Shown here: in pieces, positions 44,053 through 56,115 of the stretch | How the letters are laid out: each line of letters starts with the position of its first letter | Numbering within the stretch: the first letter of the stretch is position 1 | Notes under the pieces: generated by a model | The model's input: the letters and a program-made list of their open reading frames with translations, nothing else | Database searches by the model: none | Told to the model about the DNA's origin: nothing | Assembly: GCA_020912385.1 (NCBI GenBank) | Contig: CP087221.1 | Span: forward strand, 496,001 to 560,000 | DNA: 64,000 bases | Source: Neofusicoccum parvum | Lineage: Eukaryota; Ascomycota; Dothideomycetes; Botryosphaeriales; Botryosphaeriaceae | Reading direction: 5' to 3' | Made by a program: the position numbers and the translations under genes

Positions 44053-45262
44053 TACCCATTCCCTCCCCCGCCAGACCCCCGCTCAAACACGCGCACATTA
44101 CCATCTCCACCAACATAATACAGCACTTCCTTTTCCTCTTTTCTCCTCTCCTCTGATGTATCCACCCCGTCCACAGCGCCATCCTCGCTCTCGTCCTCTT
44201 CGCCTCCATTATCTCCTCGCGTGATCCTCAGTACGCCGCTCACATCCGTCGCAAAGCCTGTATCCAACAACCTCAGACTCAGCACCCAGTCCGCGACATG
44301 GGCCTGCCCAACTAAGAACGCCGCATGCGCTGCTTCTAGTGGTGTGTGATGTCCGCTAGCTGCCGAAATAGAAGCTGGGGCATTGTGCTGAGATATAGCG
44401 TCGACAGCAGCCGTGACCAGAGGCGTGTCGGCGGAGAGGGAGAGGACAGTGGCGTGGGTGGTGCTTCGGAGGGCTAGTAACGTGGAGGCGAGGGTTGTGG
44501 GGGTTATAGCATCGTCTGCCGAAGCGGACAGCTGGGGGTCGGCGGCAGCGAGGAGAAGATCTGGAGCGTCGATAATGAGGAGGATGCGCTTTGTTGAGGA
44601 GGGGTTGAGGCGGGCTTGGGCTTTCTGGATGGTGGTCTCGAGGTACGAGAGCGTAGGCGCAGTCAGGCCGAAGGTCGGCGCGGGTATCGCTGAGATATGG
44701 GTGGCAGGTGTTGGTCTGCTTAGTGCGGGCGTTGCTTGCTGCGACGTTTGGGGAGGGCTGCGGGGCGTTATGGTGCGTCCGGTGCGGACGGGGAGGGGTG
44801 AGCTCGCAGGCGCCGTGGGTCCTGGGGCTGAAGCGTTGGGCTCAGCGGGTAGGAAGAGGCTGGACAGGCCGTCGACGAAGGCGAAGCGGTTCTGCTGGGC
44901 CAGACGAGCGAGATCGAGAGCCTGGTCGAGGAGGGTCAGCCTGCGCTGCTTCGTTGCAACAGAGGGCTCGGTCATACGCCAGCCCTGCGACCCTCGGTCT
45001 TCCAAAAGTCCCAATCGCGCAGAAAGCTGACCAGTATCACGGCCACATCGTCATCCTGGGCACCCAGCCCGCTGTCGTCGCCATCTGTGATTGCTGCAGG
45101 CTTGCGGGCATCGCTGCGGGCGAAGGCGCTGCAGAGATAGCGGATGACCAGCCAGTTGGTGCTGGCGCCGAGGACGCTCGTGAGAAGGTGCAGCGAGCTG
45201 GCGGGAGGCAGATGCAGATATGGCTGCAGCAGCGGCGGGACGCGCGACGAGGACGGCGACAT
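44052..45262 (-). CDS. elp6: Elongator subunit ELP6
   Basis: Two exons (45262-44978, 44921-44052) give 384 residues. The 57-base intron (GTATGA donor, GCTGAC branch, GACCAG acceptor) repairs what looks like a frameshift: GRRAG joins ALDLARLAQQ in phase. Elp6 marks are LPPASSLHLLTSVLGASTNWLVIRYL near the N-terminus, VAVILVSFLRDWDFWK and RFAFVDGLSSLFL. The central part carries a Pro/Ser-rich insertion (about residues 125-165), and the C-terminus ends in an acidic stretch. Elp4-Elp5-Elp6 form the RecA-like ring of Elongator, which modifies wobble uridines of tRNA. ATG 45262 was chosen because upstream in-frame sequence is basic and unlike the family. Confidence 0.88.
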
Positions 45263-45479
45263 GGTGGGCGCTCGCGTTGCGGGCGGAAATTTTCGGGCGC
45301 GGGAGTTGGGAAAGGCAGCGGTGTCGTCATCGCCCCGCGACGCGTCCGCAGAGAGACGCGTTCGCCGGGCCGCAAGCTTCACCTGCACCCATCGGCAATT
45401 TCATCAATCATCAATCATCATTCACTGTGCAGCTGTCTGGCCACCGCCCAAGATCTCGGTACCAACGAAGCTCCCCCGC

Positions 45480-46873
45480 CTACTGCTCGGTCTGCCCCGT
45501 TCCCGCACTCCGGCCCAGGACAGGCCTCTCGGCCTGCGGTGTGATCCTGATCATGTGTCTCCTGGTCTTTCCTTCTTCCACCCGGAAGTCTCTCAATGCC
45601 GAGCTTTGGAGACGTGTCAGCGAGAACTTCGGGCGGGGATTTCGCATGCTACTTACTGCTGCGTCACCCGGTTGTCGTAGACAACCACCGTGCCGGGCCT
45701 CCAGTGCACTCGGATGTGCCAGTCCTGGCCCCGTTCGATGTGATCGAACAGGAAGTTGAGCATTGCATCTGCAAGCGTCAGCGCGAACTCGATTCCCTCA
45801 GCCGGCCAGGCAACTTGTGGCTGTCATACCGCTTTCCTCGCGCTTCCATCCAACAATCCTCTTGGTGTACAGCCGGTTGACATAGAGCCCGTACTGCTTG
45901 GTGACTGGATGGAGTCGAATGACCGGATGTTCAGTCTCGATGGGCTCTCTGATGTAGCGATCACGATGGTCATGCACCGATGCCTGGTCGTACCCGGAGT
46001 GCAATGCATGGAGTCCATGCAGCTTTGAGCGGAAGGATTCGGATAGATGGTCGTATGCTGCTGTTGTCGAAAGGTACAGCGTGTCGCCCCCAGATGGAGG
46101 CGTGCTGAGCACGAAAAAGGTCGTCGTCCCCATGCCGTTGCTTCAGGACAGTCAGTCATATCTTGCCCAACTTCCGCAACCAGCATGCTTACATTTCGTA
46201 GCTCATGTCACTGTGCCATTTGACGCTTGTGACGTTGTCTTTGATCTCGTTATCAACAGCGCCGGCCCTGGATCCTGTTAGCCTAGTGCCCAAGCCCACG
46301 CCCTTGTTCCAGATCCTCCGTGGCTGCTTACGTGAAGTCACGATATACTGGCAGAATCTCGGGGTGGTCTTTGACCTGTCCGCCCATCTGATGAACGTGC
46401 AGCGGCCCAAAATGCTTCCCGTACGCCTTCCAGTGCTCCGGACCGGCTTCCGAAAAGTCCTGATCCTGGAAGACGACCACACCCCTCTCAGCAGCAAGCA
46501 GCGCGAGCTCATCCAACTGTGCTGGCGAGAAGCTGCTCAGCTGGATGCCGCGGATCTCGGTCCCGATAGCGGGGGTGATCTCCTCGACAACTGCATTCGG
46601 GGCCTTGAGAAGGTTCGGCTTGGCTGGGTCGGCCCGCAACCCTACGTCTTCATGGAAGAATTCCTGCAGCGGCGGCTGCAATCCAGGTGTGTGATGCGAG
46701 AGATAATCCTTGTATTTGTACTGTGCAGATGATGAGCCTCATCCAAACAAGTCTCCAGCCCATCGGGAGACTTGACCGACCTCTTCTTTCTCATAGTCTA
46801 TGGATGTCTCCGCACGCAGCTGCACCTTCTGCTGATTCCCAGAGGAAACTGTCGTCGAAGTCCCGGTCGCCAT
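45480..46873 (-). CDS. TauD/Jlp1-type 2-oxoglutarate sulfonate dioxygenase
   Basis: Six exons (46873-46781, 46720-46332, 46267-46193, 46140-45830, 45768-45657, 45603-45480) give 367 residues with all phases correct. Conserved blocks: IRAEPSIDY-like start (LRAETSIDYEKEE), YKYKDYLSHHTPG, the TauD core AIGTEIRGIQLSSFS, ERGVVVFQDQDF, the iron pair WHSDMSYE, the distal His in DNRVTQHSA and the 2-oxoglutarate Arg in RRHMIRITPQ. Yeast Jlp1 and bacterial TauD oxidise alkylsulfonates or taurine to release sulfite as a sulfur source. The related fungal xanthine dioxygenase XanA is a less likely alternative. It is divergent from an ACS-type transporter gene 594 bases away. Confidence 0.88.
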
Positions 46874-47467
46874 GGCTAAGACGCGTGTAGTAGTCCTCGA
46901 GATACGGCGACGCAGTCAGGCCGGCAAACAAAAAGTCGAAGAACGAAGCGACGATATGCTTCACGCCAGAGAGAGCAGTCCCCATTTTTTGAGGAGTTGC
47001 ATGCGCGGTTGTGACGCAGGGTTGCCGACAACGCCCTTCCGCATCGTTATAGTAACCCGCGGCCGCATTGCGACATCATCCCGACCTCATTCGCCATTTC
47101 CGGACAGCGCCTCCAACTTAGAAATCATCCACACCGGACCCCGACCAGCCAAGCCCTGACCCCGCTGATATGTCTCACTGCTTATTCGACACCTTGGCTG
47201 TTGCTTGTCTATTCCAGCTATGCTTTATCGCTCGCACCATCTGACCCGCCTATTGCTGCACCACACCTCCCCCCACTGCTGACCTGCAAACTCACGCGTC
47301 GTCTATTTGCAATTCCGGGCACCATGGCGTGCTGCCGACCCCAACGCGGCGCCGACCTCTTTCGAACCTCGCCGGCCGGCGTGATGCGACCGCGTGGCAT
47401 ACTTATCAGCACGCTTTCCTGCAATGTAGCTTCTGACTGGAGCGCGGAGCATTAGCAATTAAGTGCC
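46874..47467. promoter_or_regulatory. Divergent promoter dioxygenase/transporter
   Basis: 594 bases between two divergent ATGs. C/T-rich tracts lead into the transporter ATG. I saw no clear operator, but joint control of the pair is likely from geometry. Confidence 0.45.
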
Positions 47468-49422
47468 ATGGCTGTCGAAGCTTCAAAGCAGGACGATGCC
47501 ATAGTCACGGTCGCACCATCCCAGCCATCCTCCAGCGATGCTGACGGCGAGCCGCCGACTTCCGCTGCTGGGGAGAGTCGCAGATCGAGACTTGCGCGCA
47601 AGATCTGGGGAGACGAAGCACGGGAACGCAAGTATCTTCGGAAAGTGGATGGAATTTTCTTGTGAGTCTACACCCATTGGGATGGGTACGGGTATGCCTT
47701 CGTGCTGATTAATCACATAGCTCCTACGTTTTATTGGGCTACTTCATTAAGTATCTTGATCAGGAGAACTACAGTAAGTAAAAGTACTCCTTTCAAATTT
47801 AACATTTTATAGTTTACTATTTGAGCGTTGCTGTTTGCCTTCCCTAATCGAACCCTGCACTAACCTACCTCGCCCTCAGGCAATGCATTCGTCAGTGGGA
47901 TGAAGGAGGATGTAAGTGAAGCAATTAGTGTGTCGGGCAATTTGAACAGAAAGCTAATCACTGACCTTTCAATGTTCAATCAGCTCGAACTCTATGGTAA
48001 CGAGAGAAACCTGCTGAATACGTTCTTTAACATCGGGATCATAATCGGTACAGTCCCGAGTCAGATGATCCAGCTGAAGTATGTGCGGCCATCCATCTGG
48101 ATCCCGTCATGCGAGCTGGCTTGGTCCGTTCTTGTCATGGTCATGGCCAGTGCAAAGAACATCCAGACACTCTACGCCCTCCGCTTCTTTGTCGGTCTAC
48201 TCGAATCCTGCGCTTTCCCCGGCTACGCGGCCATACTCGGCAGCTGGTATGGCCCCTCACAGCTGGCGAAACGCATGGCGTTGTTCGAGCAGAGCAGCGG
48301 CATCGCTGGCATGTTCAGCGGTTACCTCCAAGCTGGTCTGTACACCGGGCTGAACGGCACGGCTGGGTTGGCTGGGTGGAGATGGCTGTTCATTTTTGAC
48401 GGCATCATCTCTATCCCTATCGCGATCTGGGGATTCTTCGCTATTCCGGATCTGCCCAGTAACACAAGGGCATTCTATCTGAACGCGGACGTGAGCTACT
48501 CGATCTTTGCTCGCAACGCCAGTACTGATATCTCCAGGACCGAGCCTACGGCATCCAACGCATCGAGAAGATCGGCCGTAAACCGCCAAAGAAGCTGACC
48601 TGGAAAGCCATCAAAGAAGTCTACACAGGATGGCAGATCTGGGCCTTCATTTTGCCCTACCTGATGGTCGCCGAAGCCTACATGGGCCGCAATTTCTTCA
48701 ACCTCTACCTCAAAGATCGGGGCTACTCCGTGGTGCAGACCAACATCCTCCCCACCGCCGGCAATGCCGTCAGCATCGTGGCCGCCTTCCTATTCGGATG
48801 GCTCTCCGACGCGTCCGGCTCGCGCTTGTTCGTTGTCAACATCGTGCAGGGCATCGTGCTAGTGTCGAACATCATCATGGTGATCTGGAACGTGCCGGAG
48901 AAGGCGCTGATGGCGGCATTCTACCTCGCGTACGTGGGGAGCGCGGCGCAGCCGGTTGTTATTGTGAGCGGCCTCCGTCACTGTGCCGATCAAAGCATTC
49001 TACTGATGGGAACTGTAGTCTTGGGGACATGAAATCACGCAGCATAATGCAAACCTTCGGCAGTTGCTCGTTGCAACCGGAAACATCTTCACATACGCTT
49101 TTGGAGCTTGGGTTCCAGGTAAGTACTATAGCTGGTCCAGATAACATGCCGCTTTGAGTATCGGCTGACTGTGAATTTTCTCCAAGTGGTGCTCTTCCCA
49201 ACGCAGGACGCACCCCACTACAAGTACGGCTATCAATTCCTGATTGCCTTCGGGTTCCTGGCAGTTGGAGGCATGCATCTGCTGGACTTCTTGAGCAAGC
49301 GGGACAAGTGAGACTTCCAGTGTTCCTCTCAATGAGACCAATGTGGCTAATGTCATGACAGGAGGCGGCATCCAGAGAGGTACACATCGGCCGAAGAAGA
49401 AAGTGATGTGGGAGCGGCCTGA
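47468..49422 (+). CDS. MFS transporter, anion:cation symporter family (sulfonate candidate)
   Basis: Eight exons (47468-47661, 47721-47773, 47880-47911, 47984-48490, 48538-48963, 49019-49118, 49187-49307, 49362-49422) give 497 residues. ACS marks: YFIKYLDQENYSNAFVSGM after the first helix, LRFFVGLLESCAFPGYAAIL in TM4, GYLQAGLYTGLNGTAGLAGWRW, and NRILPTAGNAV-like NILPTAGNAV in the second half. It lies in the branch with pantothenate (Fen2/Liz1) and sulfonate-type transporters. The small exons 2 and 3 (53 and 32 bases) could be lost in automatic models. Divergence from the Jlp1-type enzyme makes a sulfonate the best guess at substrate; that is inference. Confidence 0.87.
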
Positions 49423-49906
49423 GTGGGCGCCGCCTGACATGAGAATAGGTCTCGCTCAGGACTGCTCGAGCCTAGATCATGCTGTCGGAAAGGTACTTAA
49501 AAAGTGAGACGTACCTTCAGCTTGAAATATTTCGTGTGCGTGCTTTCTGCGCACATAATGTTACAAAGATTTCAGTTGTCATACAAATCTACACGAAAGC
49601 CATCCTATCTGCTCATGCACTCCTTTGAATGTTGTTTTGTCGTTTTTCCATTCACATGCAATGCATCCCGCTCCGGAAATGCAGACCACATTAAGATTCC
49701 CTCACTCATCCGTCCATCCGAAAACTCCCTGGAAATTCAAAACAAGGAAGAAAGCAAAAGAAAAAAAAATCGAACCGAAAACCCCCGCCGCCGCAAATCT
49801 GCTCAAAGCAATCTTGGATCTCCCCGCAAACTCATGACATACCCATCTGTCAGCTTTGCTGCCCGTCATCCACAACCTGCACCCATGCACTAGTCTTCTC
49901 CAACAT
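49423..49906. other. Gap between convergent genes
   Basis: 484 bases of convergent 3' flanks with A-rich stretches near 49740-49775. No coding pattern seen. Confidence 0.5.
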
Positions 49907-52900
49907 CTAAGCAAACCTCTTGAGCATGTCCCAAGAAGTCTTGCCCTTCTTCGTCGGAAGGACGACTTCCTCCTCGTTGTCATCTTCGTTCAGGACAACA
50001 TTCTTTACCTTATTCTCATCCACAGCATTGTCGATTCCGACTTTTCCCTCCTCACTCTTCTCCGGCAGAGGCTCCTCATGTCCCACCTCAGCAACGAGCG
50101 CCAGTCCGGATCCCATGCGGCTGGGCATTGCACGACTGTTTGAACCTACCCTGCTGCTTCGGCCCAGAATGTGACGCGTGTCCACCTCGCTCTCCTCCTC
50201 AGCTGCGACTAGCGGTAAGTCGTCGTCGTCTTCCTCGGCCGCGGCGAGCGGGACGTCATCGTAAGGCGTTCCGGTCCGGGACCAGTTCATTGGCGGCGGG
50301 ATTGGGAGGCTGACACGTTGCTGCTCATCTTCGGGGGCCGGAGTGGCCCTGGTGGAGCGAGAAGCGACGGATGCGGAGGCAGAGCGGATCACGAGCTCGT
50401 CCGTGGTCTTTCCGGAGCTACTGAGGACCGAGCGGATGTAGTCGGGGTCACGGTATTCGTGCTCTTTCGGATCAGGCGATGTAAGAGGTTCGACGGTAGG
50501 TAGGTGAATAGACTCAACCGACTTGGCCTTCCCTTCCTGAGGATTCGTGGCGAGAAGCAGCTTCCTCCCAGTTGAGGCTATGCGGATGAGGTTAGCAGTG
50601 AAGTAGGTGGATTTGTAAGACTGAGCCGGGTAAGGCCCATCATCTGTGTACAGACCTTCAGGGTCCTCCTGGTTTTCACCACTCGGGTCCGCTACAGCAC
50701 TGCTACCACCACCCCTCTCCTCTTGTTTAGGATCAGACATGTGCGGTGGAGCAGATGCCAACACCTCCATATGCTTTGCAGAGGTTTCTGTAGAGATGTT
50801 TGTCGGTTCAGTTGGCATTTTCGACACATCCCTTAGAGAGTCCTTTCCAGTCTGATGATGGCGATCCGTCCTGCTACTGTGACCAAACACATCAATCAAG
50901 TCGCCATGCTTCACAGCACCGCCATCTACCCAGAGCTCATCCTCTTTGCTCCAGCCGCCTTGATCCGCAGTGTTCGCTTTGGGCTTCTTCTTACTTCCAT
51001 GCTGCTTCCTTGGAATCTGTTGGTGGACAGACAATCCTTCGAGATGGCCGTGAGTACCCCTGGCAATAATGCCGAGTTCGCGGGGGAATATCCATGGGAA
51101 GCTCATGAGCGGCATGGTCTTGGGGGATATTTTCATGACAGGAACGGTACGACCACCAACGATCTTGGTCCGGCGGGTGAGTTCGACGGCAGCTTGTATT
51201 TCGCGAGCGGTGACGGTGTACATAGCTGCAACGAAGGGGCCAAGGTTCTTGAAAGACCGGCCGGTCTCTTGGAGCGCAGCCCTCGCCTCTTTTTCCTCGA
51301 GGATCTGGATATCATCCTTGAAGCCACCCGCTGCCTCCTCGTAGCAAAGCTTCTGGAAACGCTCCTTCAAGGCATCTAAGATGCGGCCAAACTCTTCCTG
51401 CAACACGAAATCTCTGATCTCTTTGTTGTGCTTGAGTACAAACGTAGACCAGACCTCGAACTCGGTCTCGATGCTGTGTTGCGCCATCAACCTCCGGATG
51501 GCTGCATCGTAAAGCGCTTTCACAGTGGTTGCTCTAGCAATGAGGTCTTGCGGGAGGGAGTATGCATTGAGAATGCGACTATCGAAGGGTCCGTCGTAAA
51601 GAGGCGCAAACTCCACTTCGTCAACGGCATCGTAAAGCCGCCCCAGGATTTTCGCTGAGACATAGGACCTGCGATTCTTATTCTGCATGAAATGCGGGTA
51701 TTGCTTTGGTGGCATGTCTGATGACATTTTGGCTGCAACACCTGACTTCGGGTAGTCGACTGCTGTAGAATGGAGCTCCGCCAGTGCGAGACCTATCATA
51801 ACGTTAGCGAGTTCGGTATCCGATCAGATTAATGCTACAGCTTACAGTTCTTACTCATCACCCCCTCGTCTGCGAAGTCAGCCGACGCCAAATGGGCATT
51901 TGCGATCCTGCCCAGGCTGTCGTTCTTGATGTACTCGACAAAAAACCTGGCAATATCCTCCATCATGACTTCATCCACAAACTTCTTCCCAGGCGAAGTA
52001 AAGTCCATGGGCGGGTAGTTGATGAGCTCTGGGATGAGTTCCTTATCCCAGACTACCAGGTAGTCATCGCCGTCCAGGTCACCACCAGAGCACATGTTAG
52101 GGATGTCCCGATCGCCAGTCTGTGGAAAGACGACAGCATTTTTTAGGTGGTGTAGCTGAGGCTTATCGACAGCACGAACAACTCGAATGTCTCCCGGATG
52201 GAGCGATGGGTTGCGTGCGACGATGCACAAGCCCTCGATGATCTTGTAACGACCTTCGTGATCAGGATCGGGTATCTGGACGAATATCTCCGGTAGTATC
52301 TGTAACTTTAAGTCTTTTCTGGAAGGATGGAATTGGTCCTGCTCAGCATAGAAATGGCCGTGTAGAGAAGCAGTCTCATCGACGCATCCGAGCAGGAAAG
52401 CGCCGTCTCCGATGAACAGCTTTGCCTTCTCTTTGAGAGACTTGATGCTCCAAGCCATCCAGAGCTTCAGGATAGAGATCATGAAGGGCTCCTTGACGGC
52501 CATAAAGCCATCCAGGACCATTCCGGCCATGGCCATTGTCACCTGGTTGACGTCAACGTATCTTTGAAGTAGACGAAGAGCAACTTCTTCAGACGTCATC
52601 GCCTTCGTAAGATCTGAAAGCTGATTGCGGAGCTTATTCATGAATACTTGTTCCGGAACACCGAGGCTGTCCAGTACGATAATGAGCTGCCGGTTTAACG
52701 TAGCCGTTGCAAATTGAGACCACTTGATGATCTCTAAGCCATCGTTGGGCGCTGGAAATTTGTCCTGGGACCTACGGACATGGATCTCGAGGCCACTGAG
52801 TTCTGGAGATACAGCAAGAACACCCTTGCAGCCTCCAAGGCGAAATTGGAAGACCGACGGCGTATCTTCAACAAAATTCGGGTGGCCAAACTCTTCTGCG

Positions 52901-55106
52901 GCTTGCCTGGCCAGCAGAGGGGAGATCCTGCCAACGCCATCCGTGAAGGTGTATCCATTACGCTTGATATCCTCATGGCCGGATATCTGAGCCTTGACGC
53001 TGGTCACAGCCCTCGTAGTGGAGAAACATTGGCCCATGCGTGAGGCATACCGAGCAACTTCGTGGATTTCACTGAAGTCTCCCATCCATTCGCGGATGTC
53101 TGAAGTGGTCCTGTTGTTGGCCTCATCTGATTGGCCTTCGACCGGAGCGAAGAAGTATGCGCCGTGCTCGCGGAATTGAGAGTTTCCAAATGCAAGAAAC
53201 TCGTAATGGCGGTCGCCGATAGTGATCCCGTTCCTCAGGGTACGCCAAACGCGGGTGAATACTTCATTCTCCGAATCCCCTTCCCTGCTGTTTAGCTTCC
53301 CTCCAGGCTTCTCTTCCGTAAACTTGACACGCAGAAAGCGGTCGCTGAATTGGATGTGATCGCGGACAACACGGTTCGAGATCTCTATGGACGGGGATGC
53401 GAGCATGATGGTTGTTGGGGTAACGTTGGCGGCACGAGAGTAGACGCAGTGTGTAGGTATATCCTTTGGCATGGCCTTCTTGCCCAGTTGTAGCTTGAAG
53501 ATATCCATTGGCTCATAGAAGCGCCGTTTCTTATCCATAGCCACCTCCAAGATACTTCTAGCCCTAGTCTTATCCATGTCTGCGAGCCTCTGAACAAACT
53601 CACGAGTGATGTTATGCTCATTGAGAACGTTGTTCGACAGGCAGACCTCGAGCTGGTAACGAACGTCAAAGTCGAGCAGGATTGGCCGGTTGAGGAGACC
53701 AGAGGGGCTAGCATTGGCACGAGGCGAAGGGTGCCGAGGAGGATCGATGATGTCCCACAAGATGGGCTGCTCTTTTTCCAGAACGGCAATCGGCCTGTCT
53801 TGGATGATACTGATGTTCCAGTCTGTCAGGGCACGGCAGATCGTATCGTACTTGGCGAAATCTGTCTTCGACGGGCCAAACTCCAGCCTGAACGTGGTCC
53901 AGCGGCCGATGTCAATCACCGGGTTCATCTTGCGGAGCGCGGTCGGAGCCGTCCTTAGAGGACCACGGAGATGAGTGATGTCGGTCTGGCGGTACCACAT
54001 CTTCCAATCCATCCAGACGCGGTCTTCGGCGTTGTGAGTAGAGTCGCCATCCTGAACCTTGCGGAGGTAATGAGGAGGCCCTTCAACAGGAATGATCAAC
54101 ACCCGCTTATCGCCAATCCTCTCTTCGTAAATCTCCTTCAGGCGTGAGATGGGAAGCTGGAAACGGAACTGCTGCAAGACGGAGAAATGCATCTCTTCAT
54201 TCCACATGTTCAAGGGGAACCGGATATCGAGCTCTTCGAGATTTTCGCGGCTCAGATTGAGAGTGAGCTTGACGTCGTGCGGGATTGTGGAAGGAGCCTT
54301 CTCCATAACCATCATGGCTGACGCGCTGTACATGAAGCCAAAGTCGATCGAGCATGCCGAAACGGTCTGTCGCCCCGTTAGGATCGGAGGGGGACTTTCT
54401 TTACACTTCTACGCTGCTGACTTACCATTGTGCCCGGATAGCTTCTGCTTTGGTTGGCCGGGCAGGTCCGGTGCTTCGGATACTGTCGCGTAGCCAGTGC
54501 GATCGTCAGTCGGATGGTAGAGCCCGGTGTGGGGCCCGGCAGAAACAATCGCTCCGCCCAGAAGGCCCTCTTGGGAGGCGAGCTTTTAGAATGGTCAGCA
54601 GGTGTTTCAAGATATCTTGCAGTTCCCGAAGTAGATCAAGGTTACCTGAAGGTGACCAAAGCCATCGGCCTGCCCTCGCGGTCTCGGGACAACTCGATCT
54701 TGAAGATGTCGCCTTCCTCCTTGAGAAGCTTGTAAATAGTCAATGTAGTCGTATTGCAGGGAATTCCCATGATTATGACCTTGACATCCTGCCAGGTCTT
54801 CCACTCCTGATTGTTCAGGATCGGCCGTGGGCGCGGTGAGGCGCGACCTGGAGGGGCCATGGTACCAGACACTGTACGCAGAGATGGAGCGGTGGGGCGA
54901 TTGTGGCCGACAAGATCTTCGGAGGCGCTGATGTGGCGCCGGAAGAGTGTAGAAGGGTTGGGAGCAGTTGATGGGGAGGAGTTGTTGCTGGCGTAGCCGC
55001 GAGAGTGAAATGATTGAGTTTGACGACGGCTCGACTGACTGTTGGAAGGCGCACTGCCAGGGCCCCCACGTGCACCACTCGTCGGTGGGCTACACGGCGG
55101 CTGCAT
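49907..55106 (-). CDS. RNA-dependent RNA polymerase (SAD-1/Rdp1 type) with N-terminal RRM
   Basis: Four exons (55106-54646, 54582-54426, 54366-51846, 51792-49907) give 1674 residues, all in phase. A Ser/Pro-rich N-terminus is followed by an RRM-like fold (about 100-155: VKVIIMGIPCNTTTLTIYKL). The RdRP core spans roughly residues 450-1000 with TDGVGRIS and the catalytic DLDGDDY (about 966-972), whose Asp residues bind magnesium. The long tail (about 1280-1674) is charged and disordered, ending in an acidic EEDDDDL stretch. An RRM plus RdRP core is seen in Neurospora SAD-1 (silencing of unpaired DNA) and S. pombe Rdp1 relatives, not in QDE-1. It makes dsRNA for Dicer. Which fungal paralogue group it belongs to needs a tree. 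Confidence 0.92.
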
Positions 55107-56115
55107 GATGTTGCGCTGGCTGGTCTTGTGACGGAATTGGTGGTCCTGTCTTCTGCGCCGTCTGTGGGCTGCGTCGAGGCAGTGCGTGGGTTTGCTGGCA
55201 CAGCCTTGCTTTTCGGTTCTGAAATCGCGGGATGTTTGGCAATTCTGGTGAGTGGCTAAGATACTGGTGATGTCAGCAATGTCGAGGCGGGTTGTGGAGA
55301 GGTGTTGGCCCGCGCCCTGGCGCGAGCAGGACGCGTCGCGATTTCCTCCTGCGGCAGGAACGCGCCCATTTCTGACCTTTTTTGCTTTCTGCATGTCCGC
55401 TCTGTCGCCGAGGCTCTCCACCTGTTATGGATGAACCAAGTTCACGGACATCTGTACTCTCAAGCTTGAGCAGCTCTGAGTCTGTTTTCGTCAATAGGAT
55501 GCGACAGCAATGCGGCCACTCATGCACTCCTACACAACACGTCAGCTCCTATTCAGAACGAATGGATGACTTGAGAAGTAACGCTTACCTCTGAAACCCA
55601 GCCTCTACGAGCTTCTCCCGGTCCACTCAGAAATGTGGATCAAATGCTCTAGATGCTGGCTTTGTAAAAGCAGACGCGGTGTGGTAGGAAATGGGTGGTT
55701 AAGAGAGATGTGCACAAAGTGACTAATTTTAGTGAGCTTCAAAAAGAAAAAGGCGACCGTGGAAAGCGCAAAACGAATGGGAAGTACTGCTTTCGATTGA
55801 TAAAGTAAAACAATCGTAATGAGACAACCTGGATTGCTGGCTGAGACATGCTGCTTGTACCCGCAGAGCCTGTTTGCCGCGTCCCGGCCCTGATCCTACA
55901 ACTGATGTCTGTCGCAACTCATCGGCATCCCCATTTGTCTGTTGACTAGTACTATCCAACGTAGAACCAAAACTTAAGAATAGAAGTAAATCCTTTCAAA
56001 CCAGCTGTTTCGCGTTTTTTGATTATCCAGACCTCGGGCTCCTAATCCCTGTCCTCAAATCAAGCAAAACCTCGATTGGTCAAAGCAAACGCCAACCTAT
56101 GCAGACAATCAAAAT
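55107..56115. other. Promoter/3' flank gap
   Basis: About 1 kb between two leftward genes: 5' region of the polymerase gene (a further in-frame ATG at 55421 exists, but that part is not family-like) and 3' flank of the coiled-coil gene. No other gene or repeat seen. Confidence 0.45.

Noticed and set aside
44921..44978. Apparent frameshift in elp6
   Set aside because: A normal 57-base intron with CTGAC branch and CAG acceptor restores frame exactly at the conserved LARLAQQ region.
44413..45030. 205-codon plus-strand frame opposite elp6
   Set aside because: Arg/Gly/Val-rich shadow of the ELP6 exon; no independent support.
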